From: DATJPR01 sp035506295
GTDB lineage: Bacteria > Bacteroidota > Ignavibacteria > UBA10030 > UBA6906
Direction: 5' to 3'
NCBI GenBank assembly: GCA_035506295.1
Contig: DATJPR010000272.1
Coordinates: forward strand, 1-16,073
Length of the DNA stretch: 16,073 nt
This document shows, piece by piece, positions 1-6,523 of this stretch (positions are counted from its first letter, which is position 1; every line of letters starts with the position of its first letter). The position numbers were made by a program, and so were the translations under genes. Below the pieces are notes generated by a model that did no database searches, had not been told where the DNA came from, and saw only the letters and a program-made list of their open reading frames with translations.

Positions 1-2
1 GC

Positions 3-1094
3 ATTGGGTTGCCGTTCGCGCTGAGCGATAATATTGCCCTCGAGCCATCCGGAGGGTACAACTACACGTTCACGAAGAATCTGAACGGTCAGACGACCGG
101 GAAGAAAGATGCATTCTGGAACGCTTCGGTGGGCCTGGTGTGGCACGGCGAGAGCGGCAGCGCCGATCCGGATGGCGACGGGCTGTCGAACAAGCTGGAG
201 AAGCAATATGGGACAGACCCGAAGAATCCCGACACGGATGGTGATGGCCTCAAAGATGGCGATGAAGTAAATGTGCACCACACGGATCCGCTGAAGGTGG
301 ACACTGACGGCGACGGCCTGAGTGACTACGACGAAGTCATGAAGTATCATACGGATCCTCTTAAAGTCGACACCGACGGGGACGGTCTCAGTGACTACGA
401 TGAGGTGATGAAGTATCATACGGATCCCCTCAAGGTCGACAGCGACGGCGACGGGCTGAGTGATGGTCAGGAAGTATCACAGACGCACACCGACCCGTTG
501 AAGGCGGACACTGACGGGGACGGGTTGACCGACGGTCAGGAGGTCTCGCAGTACCACACGGATCCAATGAAGGCTGATACGGACGGTGACGGGCTGAGCG
601 ATGGCGATGAGGTCATGAAATATCATACGGATCCTCTGAAGGCGGACACGGACGGTGGCGGCGTGAACGACGGGCAGGAAATCGCCAACGGCACGAATCC
701 TCTCGACCCGAACGACGATCATCCGAAGGCGACGATGGAGAACGTGGAAGTAGGAAAGGCGATCGTCCTCGAAGGGATCGTGTTCAAGACCGGCAAGGCA
801 ACGATCGATCCCGCATCGGAGCCCACGCTGACGGAAGCGCTGAACACCATGAAGGCAAACCCGGACCTCGCAGTGGAGATCCGCGGCTACACGGACAACG
901 TCGGCAAACCGGCGGCAAACACGGCGCTCTCCCTCAAACGGGCGGAAGCCGTTCGGGCGTGGCTCGTGAAGGCGGGCGTCGCTTCGACCCGGATTGGCGT
1001 GAAGGGGCTTGGGCCCAAAGATCCGATTGGAGATAACAAGACCGAGGAAGGCCGGGCGAAAAACCGGCGCATCGAATTTTTTAGAACCAAATAG
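3..1094 (+). CDS. OmpA-family outer membrane protein with thrombospondin type 3 repeats (5' end missing)
   Basis: The frame is open to the left edge (ATT GGG TTG), so the N-terminus lies outside the window and the TTG at 9 is probably not the true start. Counting from base 9, residues 1-50 look like the last strands of an outer-membrane beta-barrel (alternating aromatic and hydrophobic residues). Residues 53-237 hold eight D-T-D-G-D-G-L-S-D type 3 repeats, a calcium-binding spacer. Residues about 244-361 form an OmpA C-terminal peptidoglycan-binding domain, with GYTDNVG, an RAEAVRAWL helix and the closing EGRAKNRRIE motif. By family knowledge the protein anchors the outer membrane to peptidoglycan, with the repeats as a Ca-stiffened stalk. 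The last repeat has the DTDGGG variant often seen before the OmpA domain. A strong hairpin follows the stop. Family assignment is firm; the missing N-terminus is inferred. Confidence 0.93.
   Translation: MGLPFALSDNIALEPSGGYNYTFTKNLNGQTTGKKDAFWNASVGLVWHGESGSADPDGDGLSNKLEKQYGTDPKNPDTDGDGLKDGDEVNVHHTDPLKVDTDGDGLSDYDEVMKYHTDPLKVDTDGDGLSDYDEVMKYHTDPLKVDSDGDGLSDGQEVSQTHTDPLKADTDGDGLTDGQEVSQYHTDPMKADTDGDGLSDGDEVMKYHTDPLKADTDGGGVNDGQEIANGTNPLDPNDDHPKATMENVEVGKAIVLEGIVFKTGKATIDPASEPTLTEALNTMKANPDLAVEIRGYTDNVGKPAANTALSLKRAEAVRAWLVKAGVASTRIGVKGLGPKDPIGDNKTEEGRAKNRRIEFFRTK
165..719 (+). repeat. Eight tandem thrombospondin type 3 repeats inside the OmpA-like gene
   Basis: The DNA codes for eight copies of a 22-25 residue unit (23 residues, 69 bp, for the six central ones). 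The core is DTDGDGLSDxxEVxxxHTDPLK. Copies 3 and 4 (300-368 and 369-437) are identical in protein but differ at several third codon positions. The Asp residues at alternating positions are the known Ca ligands of this repeat family. Confidence 0.9.
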
Positions 1095-1102
1095 CGACCA
1101 CC

Positions 1103-1137
1103 GGCCGGATGCCTTCCGCGTCGGAGGGCGTCCGGCC
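1103..1137 (+). terminator. Strong hairpin after the OmpA-like gene
   Basis: Arms 1103-1118 and 1122-1137 pair over 16 bp with two G-U wobbles and a 3-nt loop (CGT). The hairpin starts 8 bases after the stop codon. No U-tract follows, so it is either a U-less terminator or an mRNA 3'-end stabiliser. It also lies in the leader of the next gene and ends 26 bases before that gene's ribosome binding site. Confidence 0.6.
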
Positions 1138-1163
1138 ACAACTGCCCGCAGGGGCGATCGATC

Positions 1164-1170
1164 AAGGAGG
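1164..1170 (+). promoter_or_regulatory. Ribosome binding site that fixes the start of the YidB-like gene
   Basis: AAGGAGG lies 4 bases before ATG 1175. The upstream in-frame ATG at 1109 falls inside the hairpin arm and has no comparable site, so 1175 is preferred. Confidence 0.8.
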
Positions 1171-1174
1171 ATGT

Positions 1175-1579
1175 ATGGGACTCTTCGACAGCATCAGCAA
1201 AGTTCTCGGCAGCGGGGGCAGCGGTAGCACGCAGAACAATGTCGTCAACGCCGTCATGGAGTTGTTGACCAATCAGCAGTCGGGGGGCCTCGCCGGACTC
1301 GTCAACCAGTTCAAGTCCAACGGTCTGGGGGATATCATCAATTCGTGGGTCGGCACGGGGAAAAACCTCCCGATAACGCCGCAGCAAATTCAACAAGGGC
1401 TCGGCGGCGATATGCTGAAAAACCTTGCAGCGAAGGCCGGCGTTTCGCCGCAGGATATCACCACGCATCTTTCGCAGCTGCTTCCACAGGTTGTCGACAA
1501 ACTCACCCCCAACGGATCGATCTCGCAGGGAGATATCGTGGAACAGGGAATGGGGCTGCTGAAGGGACTCATAAAGTAG
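1175..1579 (+). CDS. YidB/DUF937-like protein
   Basis: A 134-residue protein starting MGLFDSISKVLGSGG. It has a Gly/Ser-rich linker near the N-terminus, then amphipathic segments (NVVNAVMELL, GLAGLVNQFKSNGLGDIINSWVGTG). The second half carries the PITPQQIQQGLGGDMLKNLAAKAG and LSQLLPQVVDKLTPNG elements typical of the YidB (DUF937) family. There is no signal peptide or clear membrane helix. The function of the family is poorly defined; a homolog lies in the E. coli yidB region, but no reaction is established. Length and motif order match the family. The gene sits between an OmpA-like gene and mscL on the same strand, which suits an envelope or stress context, but that is inference. Confidence 0.85.
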   Translation: MGLFDSISKVLGSGGSGSTQNNVVNAVMELLTNQQSGGLAGLVNQFKSNGLGDIINSWVGTGKNLPITPQQIQQGLGGDMLKNLAAKAGVSPQDITTHLSQLLPQVVDKLTPNGSISQGDIVEQGMGLLKGLIK

Positions 1580-1621
1580 TCTCTCTCATCCAATGCACTC
1601 ACTCATGATCGGAGTCGGACC

Positions 1622-2011
1622 ATGTCCATGATGAAGGAGTTTAAAGAGTTCGCGATGCGAGGAAGCGTCGTCGATCTTGCTGTCGGTATTATTATCGGAG
1701 CGGCGTTCGGCAGAATCGTCAGTTCGCTTGTCAACGATGTCCTTATGCCGCCGATCGGCATGTTGATTGGCGGGGTGGACTTCAGTAATCTCGCGCTGAC
1801 CCTGAAGGACGCGGTGCCCCCGAGCCCGGCCGTGGTCATCAAATACGGCGTCTTCCTGAACACCATCATCGATTTCGTCATTGTCGCGTTTGCGATTTTT
1901 CTTTTGATCCGCGCGATCAATTCGTTCAAGAAAAAGGAGGCGGCGGCACCTGTAGCACCTCCTCGTCAGGAAGTACTGTTGACAGAGATCCGCGATCTTT
2001 TAAAGAAGTGA
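1622..2011 (+). CDS. mscL: Large-conductance mechanosensitive channel MscL
   Basis: A 129-residue protein (the family is usually about 130-150) that follows the E. coli MscL pattern closely along its whole length. It has an N-terminal amphipathic helix (KEFKEFAMRGSVVDLAVG) and a first membrane helix at about residues 15-44 with the pore motif GIIIGAAFGRIVSSLVNDVLMPP. A short periplasmic loop follows, then a second membrane helix at about 70-98 (VFLNTIIDFVIVAFAIFLL). The C-terminal bundle ends EVLLTEIRDLLKK. It forms a homo-pentameric inner-membrane pore that opens under membrane tension and releases solutes during hypo-osmotic shock. The gene starts 42 bases after the YidB-like stop and is followed 24 bases later by the lysine-rich gene, so co-transcription is possible. 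Confidence 0.97.
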   Translation: MSMMKEFKEFAMRGSVVDLAVGIIIGAAFGRIVSSLVNDVLMPPIGMLIGGVDFSNLALTLKDAVPPSPAVVIKYGVFLNTIIDFVIVAFAIFLLIRAINSFKKKEAAAPVAPPRQEVLLTEIRDLLKK

Positions 2012-2035
2012 GTTTCTTTCAGGAAGGAGACATCC

Positions 2036-2671
2036 ATGCGTCAAATTATCGGTGTCGTGTTCCTGGCGCTCGCAGTCATGTTCGCTCAGGCAAATGTTGC
2101 CGGCCAGGAGAAGGAAGCGGAGAAGACCATGAAGTCGAAGACTTCGAAGATGAAGACCGAAGCCAAGACGAAAACGAAGGAGACAAAACAAGCGACCAAG
2201 GAGAAGGTGGCCAAGGGTGAGAAGACACTCAAAGAGGGGAAAGGAAAAGCAGAAAAGACCGGGAAGGAAGCCGTCGCCAAAGGGGAGAAGAGTGCCAAAG
2301 AAACCAAGTCCAAAATGACTTCAAAGGCCAAGGAAGAGACGGCCAAAGTCAAGGAAGGTGCCACGACCGCCAAGACGGAAGGGGAGAAAGCCACGTCAAA
2401 GGGTGAGGCCAAAGTTAAGGAAGCGGCAAAGGCCAGCACGGATGAAGCAGTCGGGAAAACTGAAGACGGGAAGACCGTGTACGCGGGGTCGCGCGGTGGA
2501 CACTATTACCTCAATGACAAAGGTGACAAGACCTACGTGAAGGACTTCGTTGGCGCGAAGGTCGTCGGCAAGACGAAGAACGGCGAGAGCATTTACGAAG
2601 GTCCGCGCGGAGGTCACTATTACTACAATAGCAAGGGAAACAAGACGTACGTCACCAAGGACAAGAATTAG
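2036..2671 (+). CDS. Exported lysine-rich protein with two PBCV-specific basic-adaptor-like domains
   Basis: A 211-residue protein with a strong ribosome binding site (AGGAAGGAG, 2021-2029). Residues 1-23 are a signal peptide ending near ANVAGQ. Residues 25-133 are low-complexity and dominated by Lys, Glu, Ala and Thr (34 Lys in 109 residues), resembling histone H1 tails or LEA-type disordered proteins and predicted helical or coiled. The C-terminus has two copies of a small beta motif, about 140-168 and 179-206, with core (I/V)Y-x-G-x-RGGHYY-x-N-x-KG-x-KTYV. This matches what I know as the PBCV-specific basic adaptor domain, described in chlorella virus proteins and also present in bacteria. 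The function is unknown; binding to a polyanion or the cell surface is a guess. A hairpin follows the stop. Confidence 0.8.
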   Translation: MRQIIGVVFLALAVMFAQANVAGQEKEAEKTMKSKTSKMKTEAKTKTKETKQATKEKVAKGEKTLKEGKGKAEKTGKEAVAKGEKSAKETKSKMTSKAKEETAKVKEGATTAKTEGEKATSKGEAKVKEAAKASTDEAVGKTEDGKTVYAGSRGGHYYLNDKGDKTYVKDFVGAKVVGKTKNGESIYEGPRGGHYYYNSKGNKTYVTKDKN

Positions 2672-2683
2672 GGTGGCCTGTTA

Positions 2684-2713
2684 CCGGCGCCCTTTTCCGC
2701 TCAAGGGCGCCGG
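2684..2713 (+). terminator. Perfect 11-bp hairpin after the lysine-rich gene
   Basis: Arms CCGGCGCCCTT (2684-2694) and AAGGGCGCCGG (2703-2713) pair perfectly around an 8-nt loop, 12 bases after the stop codon. The downstream bases are GC-rich, so there is no U-tract. Confidence 0.6.
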
Positions 2714-2768
2714 CCCGGTTCACGTCTCCAGCATGCGCTTCTGATCAACGCACAATCACGGAGGTCTC

Positions 2769-3023
2769 ATGAAGCTTGTCCATTGGATCTGGGCTGCCGT
2801 CACCGGCTTCGTCGTTGGCCTGATCGCCCGGGCGCTGTTGCCGGGCGCTGATCATTACGGACTGATCGGGACATCGATCATCGGAATCCTTGGTTCCCTC
2901 ATCGGAGGATGGCTCGGAAGTCTGATCAAGAAGCCCACCGAAGGTTCGAAGTTCCATCCCGCAGGTTTTCTGATGTCCATCGTGGGAGCGATCGTTCTCC
3001 TTCTCGTCCTGCGACTGGTGTAA
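2769..3023 (+). CDS. GlsB/YeaQ/YmgE-family stress-associated membrane protein
   Basis: An 84-residue protein, the usual size for this family (formerly called transglycosylase-associated proteins). It is almost entirely hydrophobic and glycine-rich. Three membrane helices are visible at about residues 5-25, 32-54 and 64-83, with the typical GFVVGLIARALLPG start and GIxGSLIGGWLG core. A short charged loop (KKPTEGSKFHPAG) precedes the last helix. A ribosome binding site (CGGAGG) lies just before the ATG. It is an inner-membrane protein, often induced by stress in other bacteria, with unclear mechanism. It is probably the last gene of the left block, since a hairpin and then a new promoter follow. 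Confidence 0.88.
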   Translation: MKLVHWIWAAVTGFVVGLIARALLPGADHYGLIGTSIIGILGSLIGGWLGSLIKKPTEGSKFHPAGFLMSIVGAIVLLLVLRLV

Positions 3024-3045
3024 CGGACATACGCGTGCCTTGTCA

Positions 3046-3072
3046 TCGGGGCCTGCCTCAGATGGGCCCCGA
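3046..3072 (+). terminator. Hairpin after the GlsB-like gene
   Basis: TCGGGGCC (3046-3053) pairs with GGCCCCGA (3065-3072) around an 11-nt loop, 22 bases after the stop. The bases after it are pyrimidine-rich but contain no run of T. Confidence 0.5.
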
Positions 3073-3122
3073 GAGTATCCTTCTCACCTCCCACTTTCTC
3101 CGCATACGTCTCCCACCGCACA

Positions 3123-3154
3123 TTTGACCTTCTCGACTTTCTGCCCTACTTTTT
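3123..3154 (+). promoter_or_regulatory. Candidate promoter of the GH38 gene
   Basis: TTTG (3123-3126), 20 bases, then TACTTTTT (3147-3154). This fits the Bacteroidota pattern TTTG-N19/20-TAnnTTTG except for the last base. The same bases can be read as a sigma70-type pair, TTGACC and TACTTT, with a 17-base spacer. It would give a leader of about 60 nt before the ATG at 3224. Position and spacing are good; activity is inferred. Confidence 0.45.
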
Positions 3155-3223
3155 CCCCTGCTTGAAGTTCTCCCGGATGTGCAAGGCGTACCGGGAATGA
3201 TCATTGAAGAAAGGAACGCTCCT

Positions 3224-6200
3224 ATGATCTCCGCACTGAGAGGTCCGACGCTCTTCCTCCTCATCGTCCTCCTGATTCCTGTTCCCGGAGCCGCGCAATC
3301 CAATGTCGATCGCGTGAACCACCAGCTTGATTCCGTGTGCTCTCTCTCCTTCGATAACTGGAAAGTGAGCCGCGATCTGAAGTCGGCACAGATTGCAGGC
3401 GATCCGACATCGACGGTGTTCGATGACTCGCAGTGGGCTACGCTGAAAATCGGAGAGAGCATTTATCCGGATTCGGTTTGGATGAGGAAGGAGATCACGG
3501 TGCCGGACCGGATCCTCGGACAGCCGATAAGCGGAGCATTGCGTTTTCTCGTCTCGGTCGATGACTACGGCTATCTCTGGGTGAACGGAGAAAGCAAGGG
3601 TCGGTTCCCGTGGGACGGCGACTTTGAACTGACCAACGATGCCAAGCCGGGCCAGCATTTCTTGATTGCTATCAAGGCCATCAACACGGGCGGACCCATG
3701 CGCCTCTTGCGGGCGGAGCTTGAAACTGCGACGAGCAAGCCCATCAGGGAATTCGTGAACGATTTCTCTCTCAGCCTTGCAGTCGGTCAGAAGCTTCTGA
3801 GCTTCGACACCTATCAGACGAATTCCAACGCCAAAGTGGATCCCGGAATCGACAAATCGACGATCGATCGGGCCGAAAAGAGGCGGCTCAATGACCTGCT
3901 TCAATCACTCGTGACGAGAGTCGATGTTGGAGCGCTCCAAACGGGACACATCGACAAGTTCAAAGCGTCGATCGCCGCAGTTCGTGACGGACTGAAACCC
4001 GTGAGCGAATTCGCAAAACAGTTTACCTTGTTCTTCGATGCGAACGCACACATCGATGCGGCCTGGCTCTGGAGGTCCAAGGAAACCATCCAGGTATGCC
4101 GGAACACGTTTTCCTCCGTCATGAACATGATGAAAGCGCGCCCGGACTTCACCTACACCCAGAGCTCGGCCGCCTACTATGACTGGATGCAGAGGCTTTA
4201 CCCGGACCTGTTTCGGCAGATGCAAGATGCCGCGAAGGCTGGAAGGTGGGAGATCGTCGGCGGCATGTGGGTCGAGCCGGACTGCAACCTTCCGAGCGGC
4301 GTCTCGTGGGCGCGGCACCTCCTCTATGCCAAGAAGTACTTCGCGAAGAACTTCGGCGTCGATGTGAAGATCGGATGGAACCCTGATTCATTCGGGTACA
4401 ACGGCAACATGCCCATGCTCTACCGCAACGCCGGGATCGATGCCTTCATCACGCAAAAGATCGGGTGGAACGAAACCAATGTGTTTCCGTACCGCGTCTT
4501 CTGGTGGGAATCGCCGGACAGTTCGCGTATCCTGAGCTACTTCCCGTTCGACTATGGGAATTCCATCGACAACCCCTTCCAGCTGAACGATTGGCTTCGG
4601 CAGTTTGAGGCAAACACGGGTTTCCGCAAGATGCTTGTCCTCTTCGGCGTCGGCGATCATGGAGGAGGACCATCTCTCGAGATGCTCTCCCGGATCGATC
4701 ATTTGAAAACGCTCGACATCTTCCCGACAATCGAGTTCGGGACTGCGGGCCAGTATCTTGATTGGCTCACGCATCAGGACCTTGCCACGGTGCCTGTCTG
4801 GAAGGACGAGCTGTACCTCGAGTACCACCAGGGGACGTACACGACGCAGGCCAACATGAAGAAATTCAATCGATCGAACGAATTTCTTCTCACCGACGCC
4901 GAGGAATTCACAACGCTCGCGACGCTCTATGGACGGCCGTACGGGGAGAGCGATCTCGAAGCGGCATGGAAGAAGCTTCTCTTCAATCAATTTCACGATA
5001 TTTTGCCGGGCTCGGGGATTCGTCCGGTATACATCGATGCGACCGCGGATCATCAAGAAGTCCAGAAGATCGGCATGTTTCAGCTTAACGGTGCGCTTCA
5101 TCAGCTGGTCCGTCAGGTGAACACGTCGGCATTCAAGAAAGGCGTGCCGGTCGTGTTGTTCAACCCGCTGTCCTGGCAGCGGACGGATATCGCTCATGTT
5201 CGGCTGAAGGAAGGCGACACCAGCAGTTATGCCGTCTTCGGAGACAACGGCGCAGAGGTTCCATCACAGAGCGTCGACGTCGGCACGTACCAGCGGGAGA
5301 TCATCTTTATCGCCCGCGATGTTCCCTCCATCGGCTACGCCGTGTATGAACTTCGAAAACAGCAGGCATCGGTGCTTACCGGTTCGCCGACGTATTCACC
5401 GATGACCCTGGAAAACGGGTCCTTCAAAGTGTCCGTCGACTCAACGACGGGCTGGGTGAAGAGCATCGTCGACAAACGCAACGGGAAAGAGATCCTGGCG
5501 GGATCGGGAAACAGATTGCAGCTTCTGGAGGACGTGCCGAAAGAGTACGACGCCTGGAATATCGGACTGACGGGCGTCGAGTATCCTTCAAAATACCGCG
5601 GAGCGGAAATCGTCGAGGCAGGACCCGTCCGGACCGTCCTTCGTCTCCGGCGTGATTACCTGAAGCCGGGAACGGTGAAAGAGTATCCAACGGCGGACTT
5701 TCCATCCTCGTTCTTCACTCAGGACATCATCCTGTACAATGGGTTGGATCGGATCGATTTCACCACCGATGTTGATTGGTGGGAGGATCACACTATGCTA
5801 AAGGTGGCCTTCCCGCTGGCGGTATCGGATACGGTTGCTTCGTATGAGATTCCCTTCGGTTGGATCCAACGGTCGACGCAAATGCGGAACAGCTGGGAGA
5901 AGGCCAAGGTCGAGGTGCCGGCGGAAAAGTGGGCCGATGTTTCGAACGGAGAGTACGGCGTCAGTCTGCTCAACAACGCGAAATACGGCTACGACATCAA
6001 AGGGAATGTCATGCGCCTCTCCCTGCTTCGGTCACCGAAATGGCCGGATCCGACGGCTGACCGGGGAAAACATTTCATCCAGTATGCGCTCTACCCGCAC
6101 GCCGGGAATTGGCGGGATGGTCAGACCGTTGAGCGAGGGTACGAGTTCGATGTTCCCTTGATCGCCGTCATGACAGACGCGCACAAGGGAGCGCTTCCAG

Positions 6201-6466
6201 AGCGCCGCTCGTTTGTCTCGCTTGGGCCATCGAACCTCGTCGTGAGCAGCATGAAGAAGGCGGAGGACGGTGATGCCTGGATAATTCAGTGGTATGACGC
6301 GAAAGGGATCGACTGCAATGCGGAGCTGCATCTTCCGAAGGCCCCGCACAAGGCGTTCCGATCGAGTTTCATGGAAGAGGACGGGACGCCGTTGCAGGTG
6401 AAAGGCACAACCTTGTCCATCCCGACGAAATCACGTTCGGTGGTGACAGTGAAAGTCTATTTCTAA
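3224..6466 (+). CDS. Secreted GH38 alpha-mannosidase
   Basis: 1080 residues from ATG 3224, chosen because AAGGA (3211-3215) precedes it and a clean signal peptide follows (MISALRGPTLFLLIVLLIPVPGAAQ). In-frame ATGs at 3179 and 3197 would bury that signal. Residues about 55-170 look like a galactose-binding jelly roll (WMRKEITVPD, LRFLVSVDDYGYLWVNG). The GH38 catalytic barrel starts near 268: HIDAAW gives the metal ligands His276 and Asp278, GGMWVEPDCNLPSG forms the sugar pocket, NPDSFGYNG carries the nucleophile Asp388, and FHDILPG supplies His591 (roles by analogy with studied GH38 enzymes). The alpha-mannosidase middle domain and a long beta-sandwich C-terminal domain follow. The family is Zn-dependent and retaining, and cleaves alpha-mannosides, for example in N-glycans or mannan. 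It has no T9SS domain, so a periplasmic location is likely. Linkage preference cannot be read from the sequence. Confidence 0.92.
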   Translation: MISALRGPTLFLLIVLLIPVPGAAQSNVDRVNHQLDSVCSLSFDNWKVSRDLKSAQIAGDPTSTVFDDSQWATLKIGESIYPDSVWMRKEITVPDRILGQPISGALRFLVSVDDYGYLWVNGESKGRFPWDGDFELTNDAKPGQHFLIAIKAINTGGPMRLLRAELETATSKPIREFVNDFSLSLAVGQKLLSFDTYQTNSNAKVDPGIDKSTIDRAEKRRLNDLLQSLVTRVDVGALQTGHIDKFKASIAAVRDGLKPVSEFAKQFTLFFDANAHIDAAWLWRSKETIQVCRNTFSSVMNMMKARPDFTYTQSSAAYYDWMQRLYPDLFRQMQDAAKAGRWEIVGGMWVEPDCNLPSGVSWARHLLYAKKYFAKNFGVDVKIGWNPDSFGYNGNMPMLYRNAGIDAFITQKIGWNETNVFPYRVFWWESPDSSRILSYFPFDYGNSIDNPFQLNDWLRQFEANTGFRKMLVLFGVGDHGGGPSLEMLSRIDHLKTLDIFPTIEFGTAGQYLDWLTHQDLATVPVWKDELYLEYHQGTYTTQANMKKFNRSNEFLLTDAEEFTTLATLYGRPYGESDLEAAWKKLLFNQFHDILPGSGIRPVYIDATADHQEVQKIGMFQLNGALHQLVRQVNTSAFKKGVPVVLFNPLSWQRTDIAHVRLKEGDTSSYAVFGDNGAEVPSQSVDVGTYQREIIFIARDVPSIGYAVYELRKQQASVLTGSPTYSPMTLENGSFKVSVDSTTGWVKSIVDKRNGKEILAGSGNRLQLLEDVPKEYDAWNIGLTGVEYPSKYRGAEIVEAGPVRTVLRLRRDYLKPGTVKEYPTADFPSSFFTQDIILYNGLDRIDFTTDVDWWEDHTMLKVAFPLAVSDTVASYEIPFGWIQRSTQMRNSWEKAKVEVPAEKWADVSNGEYGVSLLNNAKYGYDIKGNVMRLSLLRSPKWPDPTADRGKHFIQYALYPHAGNWRDGQTVERGYEFDVPLIAVMTDAHKGALPERRSFVSLGPSNLVVSSMKKAEDGDAWIIQWYDAKGIDCNAELHLPKAPHKAFRSSFMEEDGTPLQVKGTTLSIPTKSRSVVTVKVYF

Positions 6467-6482
6467 GAGAGTCACCAAGAAA

Positions 6483-6513
6483 CGACAGGCCCGTAGGTCG
6501 TACGGGCCTGTCG
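6483..6513. terminator. Bidirectional terminator hairpin between convergent genes
   Basis: Arms CGACAGGCCCGTA (6483-6495) and TACGGGCCTGTCG (6501-6513) pair perfectly over 13 bp with a 5-nt loop. It lies between the ends of the GH38 gene and the esterase gene, 16 and 10 bases from their stop codons. On the - strand it is followed by TTTCTT, a weak U-tract; on the + strand by GC-rich bases. Confidence 0.75.
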
Positions 6514-6523
6514 CGGGGAGAGT

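Noticed and set aside
9..11. TTG as the true start of the OmpA-like gene
   Set aside because: The frame continues open to the window edge, there is no ribosome binding site, and the protein would lack its signal peptide and barrel.
165..719. CRISPR-like regular repeats
   Set aside because: The 69-bp period is in frame and codes for Ca-binding protein repeats; there are no spacers.
3146..3904. - strand open frame of 252 codons opposite the start of GH38
   Set aside because: It overlaps the signal peptide and jelly-roll coding region of a clear gene and shows no domain.
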